Of a DNA stretch of 64,000 nt, positions 40,301-64,000 are shown in pieces (within the stretch, counting starts at the first letter, position 1; each line of letters opens with the position of its first letter). The stretch lies in the NCBI RefSeq assembly GCF_026151205.1, contig NC_087072.1:5568084-5632083 (forward strand), written 5' to 3'. Source of the DNA: Bolinopsis microptera. Taxonomy: Eukaryota > Ctenophora > Tentaculata > Lobata > Bolinopsidae. A program made the translations under genes and the position numbers. The notes beneath the pieces are model-generated. The model did not search any database and was not told the origin of the DNA. It worked only from the letters and a program-made list of their open reading frames with translations.

Positions 40301-42368
40301 GGGGCAAAACACAAAAGATGTTGCTTTGAGCTGTAACATAATATCTGGTGATTGGATATGCATTATGCTCAAGCCTCATCATTTGGTTGCAGGGTTATTG
40401 TAATGTGTGACTGTGACGATCATGTGTTATAAACTCCCTTTCAGATCGGGAACTTTATCGCACTGTAGCCAGCCAATCATGAAACACATTTAGCGTAACA
40501 TTAGCTACACTTACGTCTTACAGTTATGAAATAGGCCAAGATTTACTCCGGAAACAGTCGCTATAACTATAACATATAAGTATAACTAACTTTGATATTA
40601 TGATATGACTACACCTGTTCCAGGTGTTTAATAACTTGTCTGAGATCGTGGCGTGGTACTATTTACTATTATTTCTGTGGTATTTTTGTGTTGCAGAACC
40701 GTCAACATTTGTCACAGGTATTGGGTATGAGGTAGGATGACAGTTCTATTCTTCATCATTCATATGCAGAGCAAGGGGCCACTCATGAAATTTACGAACG
40801 CGGGTATTAGAACACGACACGGTTATTTATTACTATTTGGAATAAAATAGAACACGTTGTATTACGATTTACGAAATATGTGAACTACCCCTTGCCTACA
40901 CATTGAGAGGGACAATAAACAATAAACATCATAATTAGATACTGATTACTGCATCAAAAGATATTAAATACATAAAGGTACAATAAATAACAACTTCCAA
41001 CTTACTATCGAAATATTTTGAAAGAAACAAAACTCCAAGCCGAATACTTTAATGAACTATTGAAATACTATACCGCTATCTGTCAAATAGTTCCTAAAAC
41101 TGTCACTTTGAAAATGGTCCAAGAGAAGACAAATCCACTACACATTTTTAATTTTCTCTCAAACGTCGGCAGCGGCCCGGCTGATCTTTTAAAACGCTTG
41201 ATAATACCGAGTCGTAATCGATCGATACAGCGATCAAGCATATTATTATCTTCCCTTACAAGTATTATATGCATGGATCTACAAGTCTAAAGCCGAAGGT
41301 ATGCCAGTTTGATTTGTGAAATGAAATAACTGCTGTTAATGTAATTGTAATTATGAAAAATCAAGAAATAGTTAGATTAAAGGAGAAACTCAAAGAATCA
41401 ATTGTAAAATGAAATGATAAATAGCCTTGCTAAACTTCATATCCTCACTTTTCGGTTTGGAAGCACTTTTCTGTACACAATTCTATAAATGAGAATTAAT
41501 CAACCAAATATTAATTTAAAACTGAATCGAAATATTTTGTCAACCACGATAATATATTAAAACATAGAAAAATAAAATCAAACGACATTTTTCAAATATC
41601 GATCAATGCAGATTGGTTGCGATACAAAGATCTAAAAACACTCCGAATCAATAAAATAAGCATCCGTAAAGCACGATATATGAAACATACTCATTTATTA
41701 ATATTATCCGAGTTTCGCGAATTTTGCCTGATCTCTCATGGATGGTGTTTGAATTAACTGAAGGTCCATGTACACAAAACCTAGTCACGTGTCGTAATTA
41801 CTTCGAGACATGGCAGTCATGGTTCAACTGACAAGTATCAACTTTCACACAAAACTGGATAAGATAGGAGACATAAAAAGCAACAAAATTAATCAAATAA
41901 CACTGACATGATACCTTCCATTTCCGACATATAATCACCGCTGCGCGGTGAGTGCTTAACTGTAGTATTGCGAGGTAGTTGAGTCTGTAATGAGACAAAA
42001 GTAGGGTAGCTAGACGTCATAGCTAGAAAGACCGGTGGTTGAAAGTAAAGAGCGTAATCACACATTACTCCGAGGGCCATCATCATTATCACCCTCACAG
42101 GTTACGTTTTAAAGAGTTACAAGCTGATCCGCTTTTCTCCGGATCGATTGCAGCAGTTCAGAAACGCACACGGTGCCGCAGATGCATCCTTTCTCTGATG
42201 ATTAAAAACGTCAAATTCAAAGAAGATTCCACTTTTTACAGCAAAGTGCCGTCTTGTCACGAGGCAACGCATGATATCAATAACACAAGAACACTTTCCC
42301 CTATGTCAAGTCATTAATGTGGCGTTTCTATATTCTCAATAACTTCCATTAGATGGGCAGATACTAGT
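40301..42368. other. Interval with no supported gene
   Basis: AT-rich. 40770-40895 resembles the MITE family with ends like CGTTCACATATTACGTAATC. A 90-codon forward ORF at 41018-41290 has no recognisable domain or splice context. Nothing else stands out. Confidence 0.5.
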
Positions 42369-45300
42369 TCACTGTTTGCTGTCCCCTGCCGCTTTCTGAG
42401 CGCTTTTGTTTCCCATTTTACGATTCGATCCTGAAATAGGAACACTCATTATGATTTGATAAATCAATTAAATAATATTTTAATTGTACACTACGTTTTA
42501 GTTACTTCATAATATTTGAAAATTAAGTTCAAAACTAAATCAGTGTTGACATCCTTTATTGATAAAACGCAACTTTTGAAAAAGATTTCGTTTTAAATCA
42601 CGACGTGCTTCGAAGCAGAAAACCGATCAACTCAGATGTAATGAATCAGTAAATAAATAATCAAAGTATCAATTTAATCGAACAACAAATAATCCAGTAT
42701 ATAATATATAATTAGACTGCAAATGGATTGTTTTGGAAATCGCTTCTCATAAATGATTACCGTTAGCTAGTTTCCTGACAATCAGGCATATTATTAAATT
42801 GTACATTATTCAACTGAAGTACTCGTCAGGAGTTTGTTAATTTGATGGCTTGCCTTGAGTATAAGTACACAAAAGACAGTGTGAGCATAGAAAGTAAAAT
42901 TTAAGATAATATGCAAATAGTAAAACTGAAAACTGTTAAGACGACGTGTCCGCTTGTAATAATTATAAAACTATAACATTCATTTTTATTCTGTTGATAT
43001 CTGTTGCCCCCAAAAAATATATATTATATATTATCAATAACAAATAAATTTACAATAAATAGAACTCCAATTTAATCCACCGAATAGATGATTATTATAT
43101 TACTGTGTTTTATTTTTAATTTGAACAAAACCCGGGCTGAGGCAAAACTCTAATCAAGAATCATTAAAATTCAAACGATCATATTAAATATAAGTGTACA
43201 ATGTATATATCATATATAGTATATAAATATTATGTATTAATATTTAAATCTATTTGTACACTCACACGCTGCGATATATGGCTGGCGATATCTAACACCA
43301 GCTAGTGCTAGCTGGTGTTAGATAGTGCTATCTAGTTAGCTGGTGTTATCACTGTTAGATAGTGCTATCTAGCACTCATTAGCACTGGCTGGCGCTAGAT
43401 ATAACGTCCAGACTATTATATCACAAAAGAACCGATTTGTCACCCTCATAAAATCGTTGTATCAGTGAATAAATAATGATAATATTAATCTAGCAGTGCT
43501 GAGTGCATATTAAATATTAAAGGATGCTTAGAATCTAGGGTAGCGATCATAGTAGCTGGAAAATAGTGCAGACAAATAATCAGCTCGGAGATATCTGATT
43601 TTTCTCCGGAGAAATTGGAAGGATCCGCAAAGCAAAAGAAAATAAAAAGTAGTAGTATAGCGGAGAGATGGCAGAGCGGCACATGCTGATTGTGGCCAGA
43701 GCTACCCTACCTAGATCCCTAAAGAGGAACTCTCGAGTCGCACTAAGAAATGCTGCAGGTGTTGATTGTCTTCGGGTTGTGAGAAGCGTGCTTTGTGAGC
43801 TCATCATACCGTTATTATCTAGCCGAGATTTTTATTTGCAGGTCTGACTTTTTTGGTTTAAAATGGCAAGGAAGGATGTTCAACCGAGGTGAACTATTAC
43901 TGAAGTTTCAACGTTCGCTGCAAGTTGATACACAAGCAAGTACTTTTAAATGATTCGATATATGTATCAAGTCGTCGGGAAAAATTTGTATGGTTTGTTT
44001 AATGAGGGAATATGTAGTTGAATGGTATCCTTGTCGTTATGTAACGGCCAATTCGATATTATCAATCACTTCGATAAACTAATTGTGCTTTGAAGTTTCA
44101 TCGTCATCATAATTTTCTATAAAATGTGCATATGCTGGGTGTCATTCAAAATTTGGGGCTTGAAAATTCGGTAATTCATGCCGACAAATTGGATCCCAAG
44201 GTGTGTGGTCTGAAAACCACCGGCTTTGTGTATCAACCTGTTTATAAATGCAATCTGATAGAACTGTAGAGAATATGCAGGTTTATACTTACTGAGGGTA
44301 AAAGTAGGAATGTTCTTGCCGTTCCACTGCGAGTGATGGGATTGAGACATCGCAAGTTCGTTATCTGGAACGTCCCTGTTGGATATTCTGTCAGGCAGAT
44401 ATATTCAGTAATAATTAATATTATCAGCTATTGCTTACTTTAAATCAGAATAAGCTCATGCTATTCTGAAACTTGTGAGAGTGATGTAGGCAAGTGCGGC
44501 TTTTTTGCGGTCAGCTGCTGTCACTATTGAGCAAGCAGCAACTTTAATAATCGGAGCAACTTTAATCGGAGCAAAGTGGCAATCATGGGAGCCTCATCAA
44601 CCTTTGAAACTGTTAAGAGTAAAGCAATTCCAGGTGGTCCAGGTAAAAGGTAGGGCCAAAATCAAGAGTTTCAGCGAAGTTGTGAAACTGTATAGCATGA
44701 AGCGTGTGGCACCGACAAAAAACTTCGTTTTTTAAAATTTTTAAATGCGTAATTTGCAGGCACGACTGAGGACCAATAAAGGTTGCAACAGTGTCATGGT
44801 CTTTGACCTACTGGAGGGAAAAAGCAAGGATACTGCTCTTCACGACAGATTTGACGAGATGCGTGGAGAAATCTGTACTGAAAGTATACCTTGTGTCAGA
44901 GGATATCGCAGAGTCGTTTTGGGAAAGCCTGGATTTATCAGGCCTGATACTCTGATAGAGTTTGTTTCAATGGTTACTACTATCAGAAATAAAAGAGTGT
45001 CTAAGTAGAGGACCATGTACAGACAATTAAGACTTCACCGGTCCTGTTAGGTCACAATAGGGACAACAGTATTGGTGGGGTGGTTGAGAAGTGCCACCTC
45101 AACAGTATTGGTGGGGTGGTTGAGAAGTGCCACCTCAACAGTATTGGTGGGGTAGTTGAGAAGTGCCACCTCAACAGTATTGGTGGGGTGGTTGAGAAGT
45201 GCCACCTCAACAGTATTGGTGGGGTGGTTGAGAAGTGCCACCTCATACGGAGAAGTGTGCAGCGGAGGACACCGGCCTACTAATATCCAGAACACCCACT

Positions 45301-47699
45301 TAATTAACCACGTGCAGCTTGTGTAGGCTAAACTATACTAATCAAGAACTCATCAATTAGACTGCTGAAAACATCACAGGAGAGAGATGGATTTGGGTTG
45401 ATTTTATTTTTGTTGGTTCGATATATTCACCACACAATATCCCTGGAACGTGTGTCAGTTATTATCTATATGGCCAGGATTCAAGCACACTATTTCATTT
45501 AAAACTTACTCGTCCTGTTCATCTTTATCACCCTCATCGTGTTTTCGGTCCGGAACAGGACTGTATTTGAGGAACGGACCATCTACCACACCTTTCCTGT
45601 TATCAAACATTTCCGCTCTGAAATGACAAGGAATTATTCCCATTATTGCTAATATCATGAAGTATCGTTTATTTTAAAATAGATTTTTCATTTCAGTTTA
45701 TTCATTTCTACACGAAGAAAGAAGAAATGAAGAATTCGTTAAAAACTATACCAAATTACCAGTATTTAATACTACAAGTCCTAATAGCTTTAATTTGAAA
45801 CAACAACTACGGATTTAAACGTCTTTTTAGCTTTTCGTCCTCTCTTTAGCTTTTTATCTTCTCGATATCATAATGTAGTATTCCGAAGAAAGAATTTTCA
45901 GTCTCGACTCAATTACGAACCGTTCTATAATATTAATCTCAGCCGAACTAGTTAAAATCCATCTTTTTAAATTCAAAAGGACTATTAATTTTAGTGCCAC
46001 CGTCACACTAATATCCTTGACAGCTTCAGACCGTTTTTAATGGACAGCATTCTGATTGGTCGGTTGTGGGGGTCCCACTTTTCTTCAGAAGAGGCTACGT
46101 CGGCTGACGTCAGAAAACGTCAGCTGACGTCAGACAACGCCTTCAAAGTAGCGTCAATTTATCTTTTCTCGTGGTATATTGTTCAATATAATAGATTAAA
46201 TTATAGCAGCTTGTTCAATTTAACCGACTGCACTGAGTAATTAGTCATTAGACACTGATGTAAGTGGGAAGTTATGTCTAAGAAACAGCGTGTGGTTCGG
46301 GTGCCGGTTGAACGCATGTAAAAGGGAGGGTATATCCGTATTTCGCTGCTAGTGATGCAGTCCTTGGCCCGGTAGCTAAGGCTTCCCCGTTTCTCGCTCA
46401 TTTGTGCTCCGATGGGCTTGTGACCTCTGCGGGGGTCAAGTGCAGGATGAGGGACATGGCCGACCAGGAGAAGGTTGTTTTTGGGAGATAGAGTAGGGTT
46501 GGTTTGGTGTTGTGCCTTCGCAGTTTAACTGTATCTTTACTCTATCAAGTTTACAATCACTGATGCAAGGTGGTGGTTAAAAATGCTCTTTGGTAGCTTA
46601 TAACACACATAACCCCGGCATGCGCAGGGATTATATTTCAATTTTTCCCGCGACGCGCGGGAAAAGTTTATAATAATTTCGAGTGCGAAGCACGAGGGAT
46701 TATTATGAAAATAACCCCGACGTGCTTTAGCACGAGGGGTTATTTTAATATAACTTAAGCGTGCCGGTGTTATGTGTTATAAACCCCTCCGGGTTAGTGC
46801 TAGGACCAACAAATTTGACATTTTACTCTTAAATATAGCTATATGATTATGAGATCATTATGGAAAATATGAAATGGAATTGGGGACTACCAAATAAATA
46901 CAACTAAGGTACTATGACTTTTGAAATTGGCGTTATATCTAAACATTATTCCTCAGTCAGAACGTTGAATGAATATGAATATCGATAAGGGGCGTCGAGT
47001 TAAGCCTGGCAAGCGATAAAAGCTAATAATGATATCGTGTCATGAAGTTTATCAAAGTAGACGACTATAATACATGGCTTATATCAAACACGACAAAATT
47101 AACCGAACCGGACAAAATCAAATGTAACCGTCGAGACAAGTTTTGGAACTGGTCCAATTAATGTAAGAGTTTAAGTAATGTAAGCAGTGTGCTGGAGTTT
47201 TGCCAGCGCCTGCAATTAGACCGATACGTAGATCGAGTGTATTTATAGTTCTTACGTTAAGCCATAGGTCACGTGACATTTTTTACCAATGCGCGTCGTA
47301 GTAGTTAGTCACGTGATACACGTCATCAAAACACGTGACAGTACGCGGTTGAAATTCTCATCGAATGTCAAAACAAAACAAATCTTGTTGAGCCAAATTA
47401 GCGGGGCGGGATTATAAAAGCTGTGCCGGGGTTATTTATTCAGCGGGAAAAAACTAACAGCGGGAGCCGGGATTATCAGAATCTATTTAGCGGGAGCCGG
47501 GATTATCAGAATCTTATTCTATCCCGGAGGGGTTTATAAGAGAAGAAGATTTCTTAATTATATGTCCACTTTTTTCTTTTTGTCTACTGTTATCAATAAT
47601 ATTCTCCTAAAGAAGAGGCTAAAAACTTACTGAAGACTTTTAGAAGCGCCGTTTTGTACGGGTTTCCCTTCTCTGATGTACGTACCGTCCTTGTTTTGA
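42369..47699 (-). CDS. Four phase-compatible exons: possible CMIP C-terminal extension or separate gene end
   Basis: Exons (- strand): 47699-47631, 45617-45510, 44387-44293, 42430-42369 with a TGA stop. All have AG acceptors and strong GTAAGT-type donors, and the phases chain without a break. The encoded about 111 residues are hydrophilic and charged (KDGTYIREGKPVQNG, then AEMFDNRKGVVDGPFLKYSP, then DEGDKDEQDE, then SNRKMGNKSAQKAAGDSKQ), like a disordered tail. CMIP exon 15 ends in a donor leaving two bases, which also fits the first exon here. I recognise no family. An alternative is the 3' end of an unrelated gene whose start is not visible. Confidence 0.45.
43285..43400. repeat. Hairpin-rich AGCTGGTGTTAGATAGTGCT repeats
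   Basis: Short overlapping direct and inverted copies of GCTGGTGTTAGATAGTGCTA and CTAGCACT. Able to form several hairpins. Confidence 0.7.
45062..45246. repeat. 36-bp minisatellite, five copies
   Basis: The unit opens ACAGTATTGGTGGGGTGGTT and closes GAGAAGTGCCACCTCA. 36 is divisible by three, so three frames stay open on both strands; these ORFs are artefacts of the repeat. Confidence 0.93.
46785..47545. mobile_element. MITE-like element with TTATAAACCCCTCCGGG ends
   Basis: Left end TTATAAACCCCTCCGGG near 46787 and inverted right end CCCGGAGGGGTTTATAA near 47523-47540. Interior GC-rich blocks (AGCGGGAGCCGGGATTATCA) are tandemly repeated. Related sequence (AACCCCGGCATGCGCAGGG) lies at 46610. 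Non-coding; located between the putative extension exons. Confidence 0.65.
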
Positions 47700-48544
47700 C
47701 TGAAAACAAGCGGGAAGATAACGAGGATTTATAATTGTAAATGATTTTTTGAGCGCGTGGCGCGCACAGTTAAACGTTTGAGACCGTGAACAAATATCTG
47801 CACAATTAGAATTACGAACATGAATCCAAAGAATGGCATGTAGGATCATTACATTCATCAGTACATCACAAGCATGATCGCACTTTACTTGATACAATTT
47901 TTATCAAGGTTTACAAAGCTACAAATGACATTCCGGTTTTCTATACTACATAGATATAAGACATCAAACACAATCGTCAATCATTACAAATTAAAACATT
48001 TCACGTCTTGCTTAATATTTATTGAAGAAATTTTGTTTACCCAGTCGTGGAGAAAATGGAAAAATAATGTGAAAAAAAAAACAAACTTAATTTAATAAAA
48101 TCTTCGAAATACCAAATAAAAACTCCACTACAAATACGTTAACAATCTGATTCAGTCTTTTAAAACTCTCGTAGTGAAAATAATAGGGGGAAGTGCGCGG
48201 CGTCACTGTCTTACTATCACGTGACACATGCAACAATCACAGGCCGTTACCAGGCTTACAACCAGGTCACACATTTAACGTTAAATGACAGACATGATTC
48301 TAGGAAGATGGTCAGGGTTCATGCGATCACAGGATACACTTGCCCTTGGTAAAGGGATAGTATACTGAACTGAAAGTTGAGGAGAGATTTTGAACAGCGT
48401 TTTCAACAATAATCTGGTTTTTAAGATAATGTAAGTTAAAAACTTGATGTTTAGTAACCACAACATATGTAACAAATTATGCACTGACGACATCCATAAC
48501 TCCACAATATTTAAAAAATAAAAAATATCACAAACAAAACATAC

Positions 48545-61222
<12,678 letters not shown>

Positions 61223-62287
61223 CAGCTAAATAAGGGGGCTGGTTAGTTTAACTTAAAAGCGAACTGCTAAGTGGTATTGTGACAGATATGTCTGTAGCAA
61301 ATTATTAATATATCAAACAAATTGGTAACCAACGATGGATAATCTCAACAATCACCAATCGCTAGCTCGAAAAGTTATTAGCAATTAGAAATATTCTTAG
61401 TATTGAAATATTCTTAGTATTGAAATAAGCACTAAGCTGTGAAGCTTATAGGTTGATTTCAATTTTCATGTGGTATTGATTTGTGCAATGAAATGAAAAA
61501 ATGACTACTGCGATAATTTAAAACAACTGATTAGCCCATATTCGTTTATGTGTACTGAATACTGATCTTGAGGGGGATTAGCAGATCTTATCACGGGACA
61601 GATACACGTGACCTAAAAGTGAACATAAATAGAACGCAGACAAGACGGCGATTTTAGCCTTTTACATCAATGAGAACGGGAGATATTACTGATAATTGCG
61701 AGGGATTCCACCAGTGGTTGATTCCGTAGAATTGAAAAAGAAATGAGTTGCGCCTATAACAGGTAGGTACGAAAATTCGGCCTCATATTGATCAATGAGG
61801 CAAAACTAGAGATGCAATAAAGGAACAAAATATGAAATCTAAATATAAAATTATCAGCTTAATCTACCTGCAGCTTCCTCTGAAGACTCATCTCAATCTT
61901 AGGGTGGGGGTTTTATTGGGAACCAGCTTTGTTTACTGGTTACTGTTTACTCAAGAATTTATACATACAATAATATACAATAATATACAATAATCATTAA
62001 TCATATACCTAAATCTGCTAATTTATAAAACCAAAATAACTCTAAGAATATACACCGCACGAAATTATGGACCTGGAAGTAAGATTGAATACTCCAGCTT
62101 AATACACAAATCAAAACAAAATTCTAGAAGACTGACAGTCTTGTGTTGATAGACGAATATGATTTAGAAGCTTATCAAAAAATTAAAATCTTAGCGAACC
62201 AAGAATCCTTAAATCCAAACAAAACTCAGTCTTAACACATTTCAAACAACAATTTTGTCCACACTACACAGTACACACTTTGCCTCC
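61223..62287. other. Upstream region of CMIP, no gene seen
   Basis: AT-rich, likely CMIP 5' UTR or promoter on the reverse strand near 61223-61700. No motif strong enough to call. Confidence 0.4.
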
Positions 62288-62860
62288 TTTGATGAAGTGA
62301 CTCTTATCTGGCTCGTCGTTCGATCTATTCTTGAGTTCTAAAACAAGCTTTTGCTGTTCGGCACGTTCCTCTGGAGACCTATCAGGACTGATAAAGACTT
62401 TAACGAAAAGTTCCGAGCTACGGAGATGCCTTGCTCTAGTCAAAATCTGCTACACGATTGTGGAGCTCGTCAAAGTCACCTTAACAGGTCTATCAGCCAC
62501 TTGTTTCTTATCCTTGGGTTTATTCAAATCAATTCTGCTAGCTTCTATTTTTGGCTTTTCACCAAGTTCCAACAACACTTGACCGACCTTGTCACATAAC
62601 AGTTCACCTTTCTCTTCTTTAAGAACAAATAACATCAGATTCCGACTTCGGTCTCCTTCTGCCACAACATCCTTAATATGACATTCTTCAAGATGTTTCT
62701 ATCCGAAGCCAACAAAGGACCTACTGCTGAGGTTTTGAATCCTTTACCGCGGCGCTGTATGTCTTTAACTCTGATTTCACAGTATCCTCAACTGATGCTA
62801 CAACCACAGATTTCAAGTCATCAAGCTGCTTGTTCTTTGAAGCTAGCAGCTGGAACCAGG
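62288..62860 (-). pseudogene. LINE ORF1 (L1-like gag) pseudogene
   Basis: The reverse strand gives DDLKSVVVASVEDTVKSEL, then after a frame break the region EASRIDLNKPKDKKQVADRP and RPVKVTLTSSTIV. An in-frame stop comes next, then ILTRARHLRSSELFVKVFIS, PDRSPEERAEQQKLV and SHFIKGGKVCTV. These are typical of the RNA-binding ORF1 protein of LINEs. No matching ORF2 is next to it within the window. Confidence 0.75.
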
Positions 62861-63439
62861 GACATGTGATTACAAGTCAGACACGTCAGAGCAATCTTGT
62901 AAGTAAACAAAAACCCATATATTAACTGGTAGTTGTAGTCTGTATAATAGAATGTAATAACATCTGACGGGGAAATTAAGCATATTTATTATGAAATTAA
63001 ACGTATGTTTTGAATATCTACACGACATTTTCATTAATCTCCATCCCTAGCCCTTCTTAATAAGGACTGGATAATCAAGTATAGGTAGGTAACGTAAAGT
63101 CGAACCTCTGAAAAATTAACCTTGATAGCAATTATTTCGATATATATAAAATGTAACATATTATATGAGTCATTAGCTTAATGAAAGTCTGTAAACGATC
63201 ATTGAAAACTAAATCTAAAGACTAGATATCTGTACCATTCTTTAAATTGTGTAATATGTGTCCGTCTGGAGGAAGGGAGGGGAGGGGGATCCACCTCATT
63301 TTTAAGGCCTCCTCCACCACCTTTCAGTGAATACGTGCTCTGCTCGTGCGTAAAAAGGACAAAGAACAGTGTCTAGACTAGACGTAAGTCATAGAACTGA
63401 AAAGTTATCGGAGTCAACGATCTGGTTTTGTTCAGGATC

Positions 63440-63860
63440 TGGGGGTTTAGGGTATACGGTTCAGGGTCTTGGGTCCAGGGTCTGGAGTTCAGGATCTGGG
63501 GGTCTGGAGTTCAGGATCTGGGGGTCTGGAGTTCAGGATCTGGGGGTCTGGAGTTCAGGATCTGGGGGTCTGGGGTTCAGGATCTGGTGGTCTCAGGTTC
63601 AGGATTTGGGGGTCTGGAGTTCAGGATCTGGAGGTCTGGGGTTCAGGATCCTTGGTCAGGGGTTCAGGATCTGGGGGTCTGGGGTTCAGGATCTGGAGTT
63701 CAGGATCTGGGGGTCTGGAGTTCAGGATCTCAGATCTGGAGTTCAGGATCTGGGGGTCTGGGGTTCAGGATCTGGGGGTCTGGGGTTCAGGATCTGGAGT
63801 TCAGGATCTGGGGGTCTGGAGTTCAGGATCTGGGGTTCAAGGTCTGGGGTCTGGTGCCCA
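63440..63860. repeat. G-rich 22-bp minisatellite
   Basis: About 18 units of GTTCAGGATCTGGGGGTCTG plus two bases, with shortened 12-bp variants. The + strand is a run of GGGGG blocks, so it is G-quadruplex-prone. Overlapping ORFs in three frames (for example 63369-63875, WGSGVQDLGVWSSGSGG) are repeat artefacts. Confidence 0.92.
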
Positions 63861-64000
63861 GTGTTAAACATGTAACAATATTGAACATTTGTTCAGAACA
63901 TTACATGCGAATAATAGTAATATCTTCGCAGTCTCAGACGAATATAAACGCCGTTATGAAGATGGATAAATACATGTTTCATATCAGCGACAAGAGAAAC

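Noticed and set aside
41018-41290. 90-codon ORF as an exon
   Set aside because: No homology recognised and no consistent splice sites or neighbours.
44505-45008. Two adjacent forward ORFs (76 and 87 codons) as a gene
   Set aside because: No recognisable domain, no splice or promoter support, and they lie in an intron-sized gap of the reverse-strand exons.
45047-45295. Overlapping ORFs of about 65-80 codons on both strands
   Set aside because: Produced by a 36-bp minisatellite whose unit length is divisible by three.
63369-63875. 168-codon and 132-codon glycine-rich ORFs
   Set aside because: Translation of a G-rich 22-bp minisatellite; the same peptides appear in more than one frame.

Overview
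The window looks like AT-rich nuclear DNA from an animal. It contains three conserved animal genes with GT-AG introns, many kinds of transposon remnant, and at the left end a Polinton/adintovirus-like element. The mix of repeats suggests a marine invertebrate, possibly early-branching, but I cannot name the species. All exon models were built by eye from splice signals, reading phase and recognised protein families. Coordinates may be off by a base or two.

Region 1 (1-12641, + strand) is most of a Polinton-type integrated virus, cut by the left edge of the window. The order is an unidentified partial ORF, a putative type I membrane glycoprotein, retroviral-type integrase, packaging ATPase, a small basic pX-like protein, a second small basic protein, penton, a pVI-like protein, major capsid protein, adenain-type protease and protein-primed DNA polymerase B. 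Each of the five largest virion/integration genes (integrase, ATPase, penton, major capsid, protease) carries one frame break and has no introns. The polymerase is different: it reads as an 11-exon gene of about 1365 codons with every exonuclease and polymerase motif intact. TATATAA boxes sit 30-55 bp before several of the virion genes.

Region 2 (12642-24790) holds a 91-bp tandem duplication, miniature inverted-repeat elements and a LINE 3' fragment. It also holds a complete ubiquitin-conjugating enzyme gene of the UBE2D family (+, 16320-22241) with a duplicated first exon at 15414. A 580-bp palindromic insertion lies in its last intron.

Region 3 (24793-32796, - strand) is a TSPO (translocator protein) gene with two complete alternative last exons, 2.5 kb apart. 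Its introns hold a 33-bp minisatellite, a palindrome-rich GGATCC repeat family, and about 1.9 kb studded with a TTTGTCACA motif.

Region 4 (32797-42300) is mostly mobile DNA: tandem GC-rich inverted repeats, a 5'-truncated LINE, a Penelope-like reverse transcriptase split by a perfect palindrome, and a cluster of miniature elements.

Region 5 (42369-61222, - strand) is a C-Maf-inducing protein (CMIP) ortholog: 15 well-supported exons (PH-like domain, helical middle, C-terminal leucine-rich repeats) plus four phase-compatible exons that may form a C-terminal extension. Its introns have received a LINE, a mariner, several MITEs and minisatellites. The right end (61223-64000) has a LINE ORF1 pseudogene and a G-rich 22-bp minisatellite.

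No rRNA, tRNA or CRISPR was seen.
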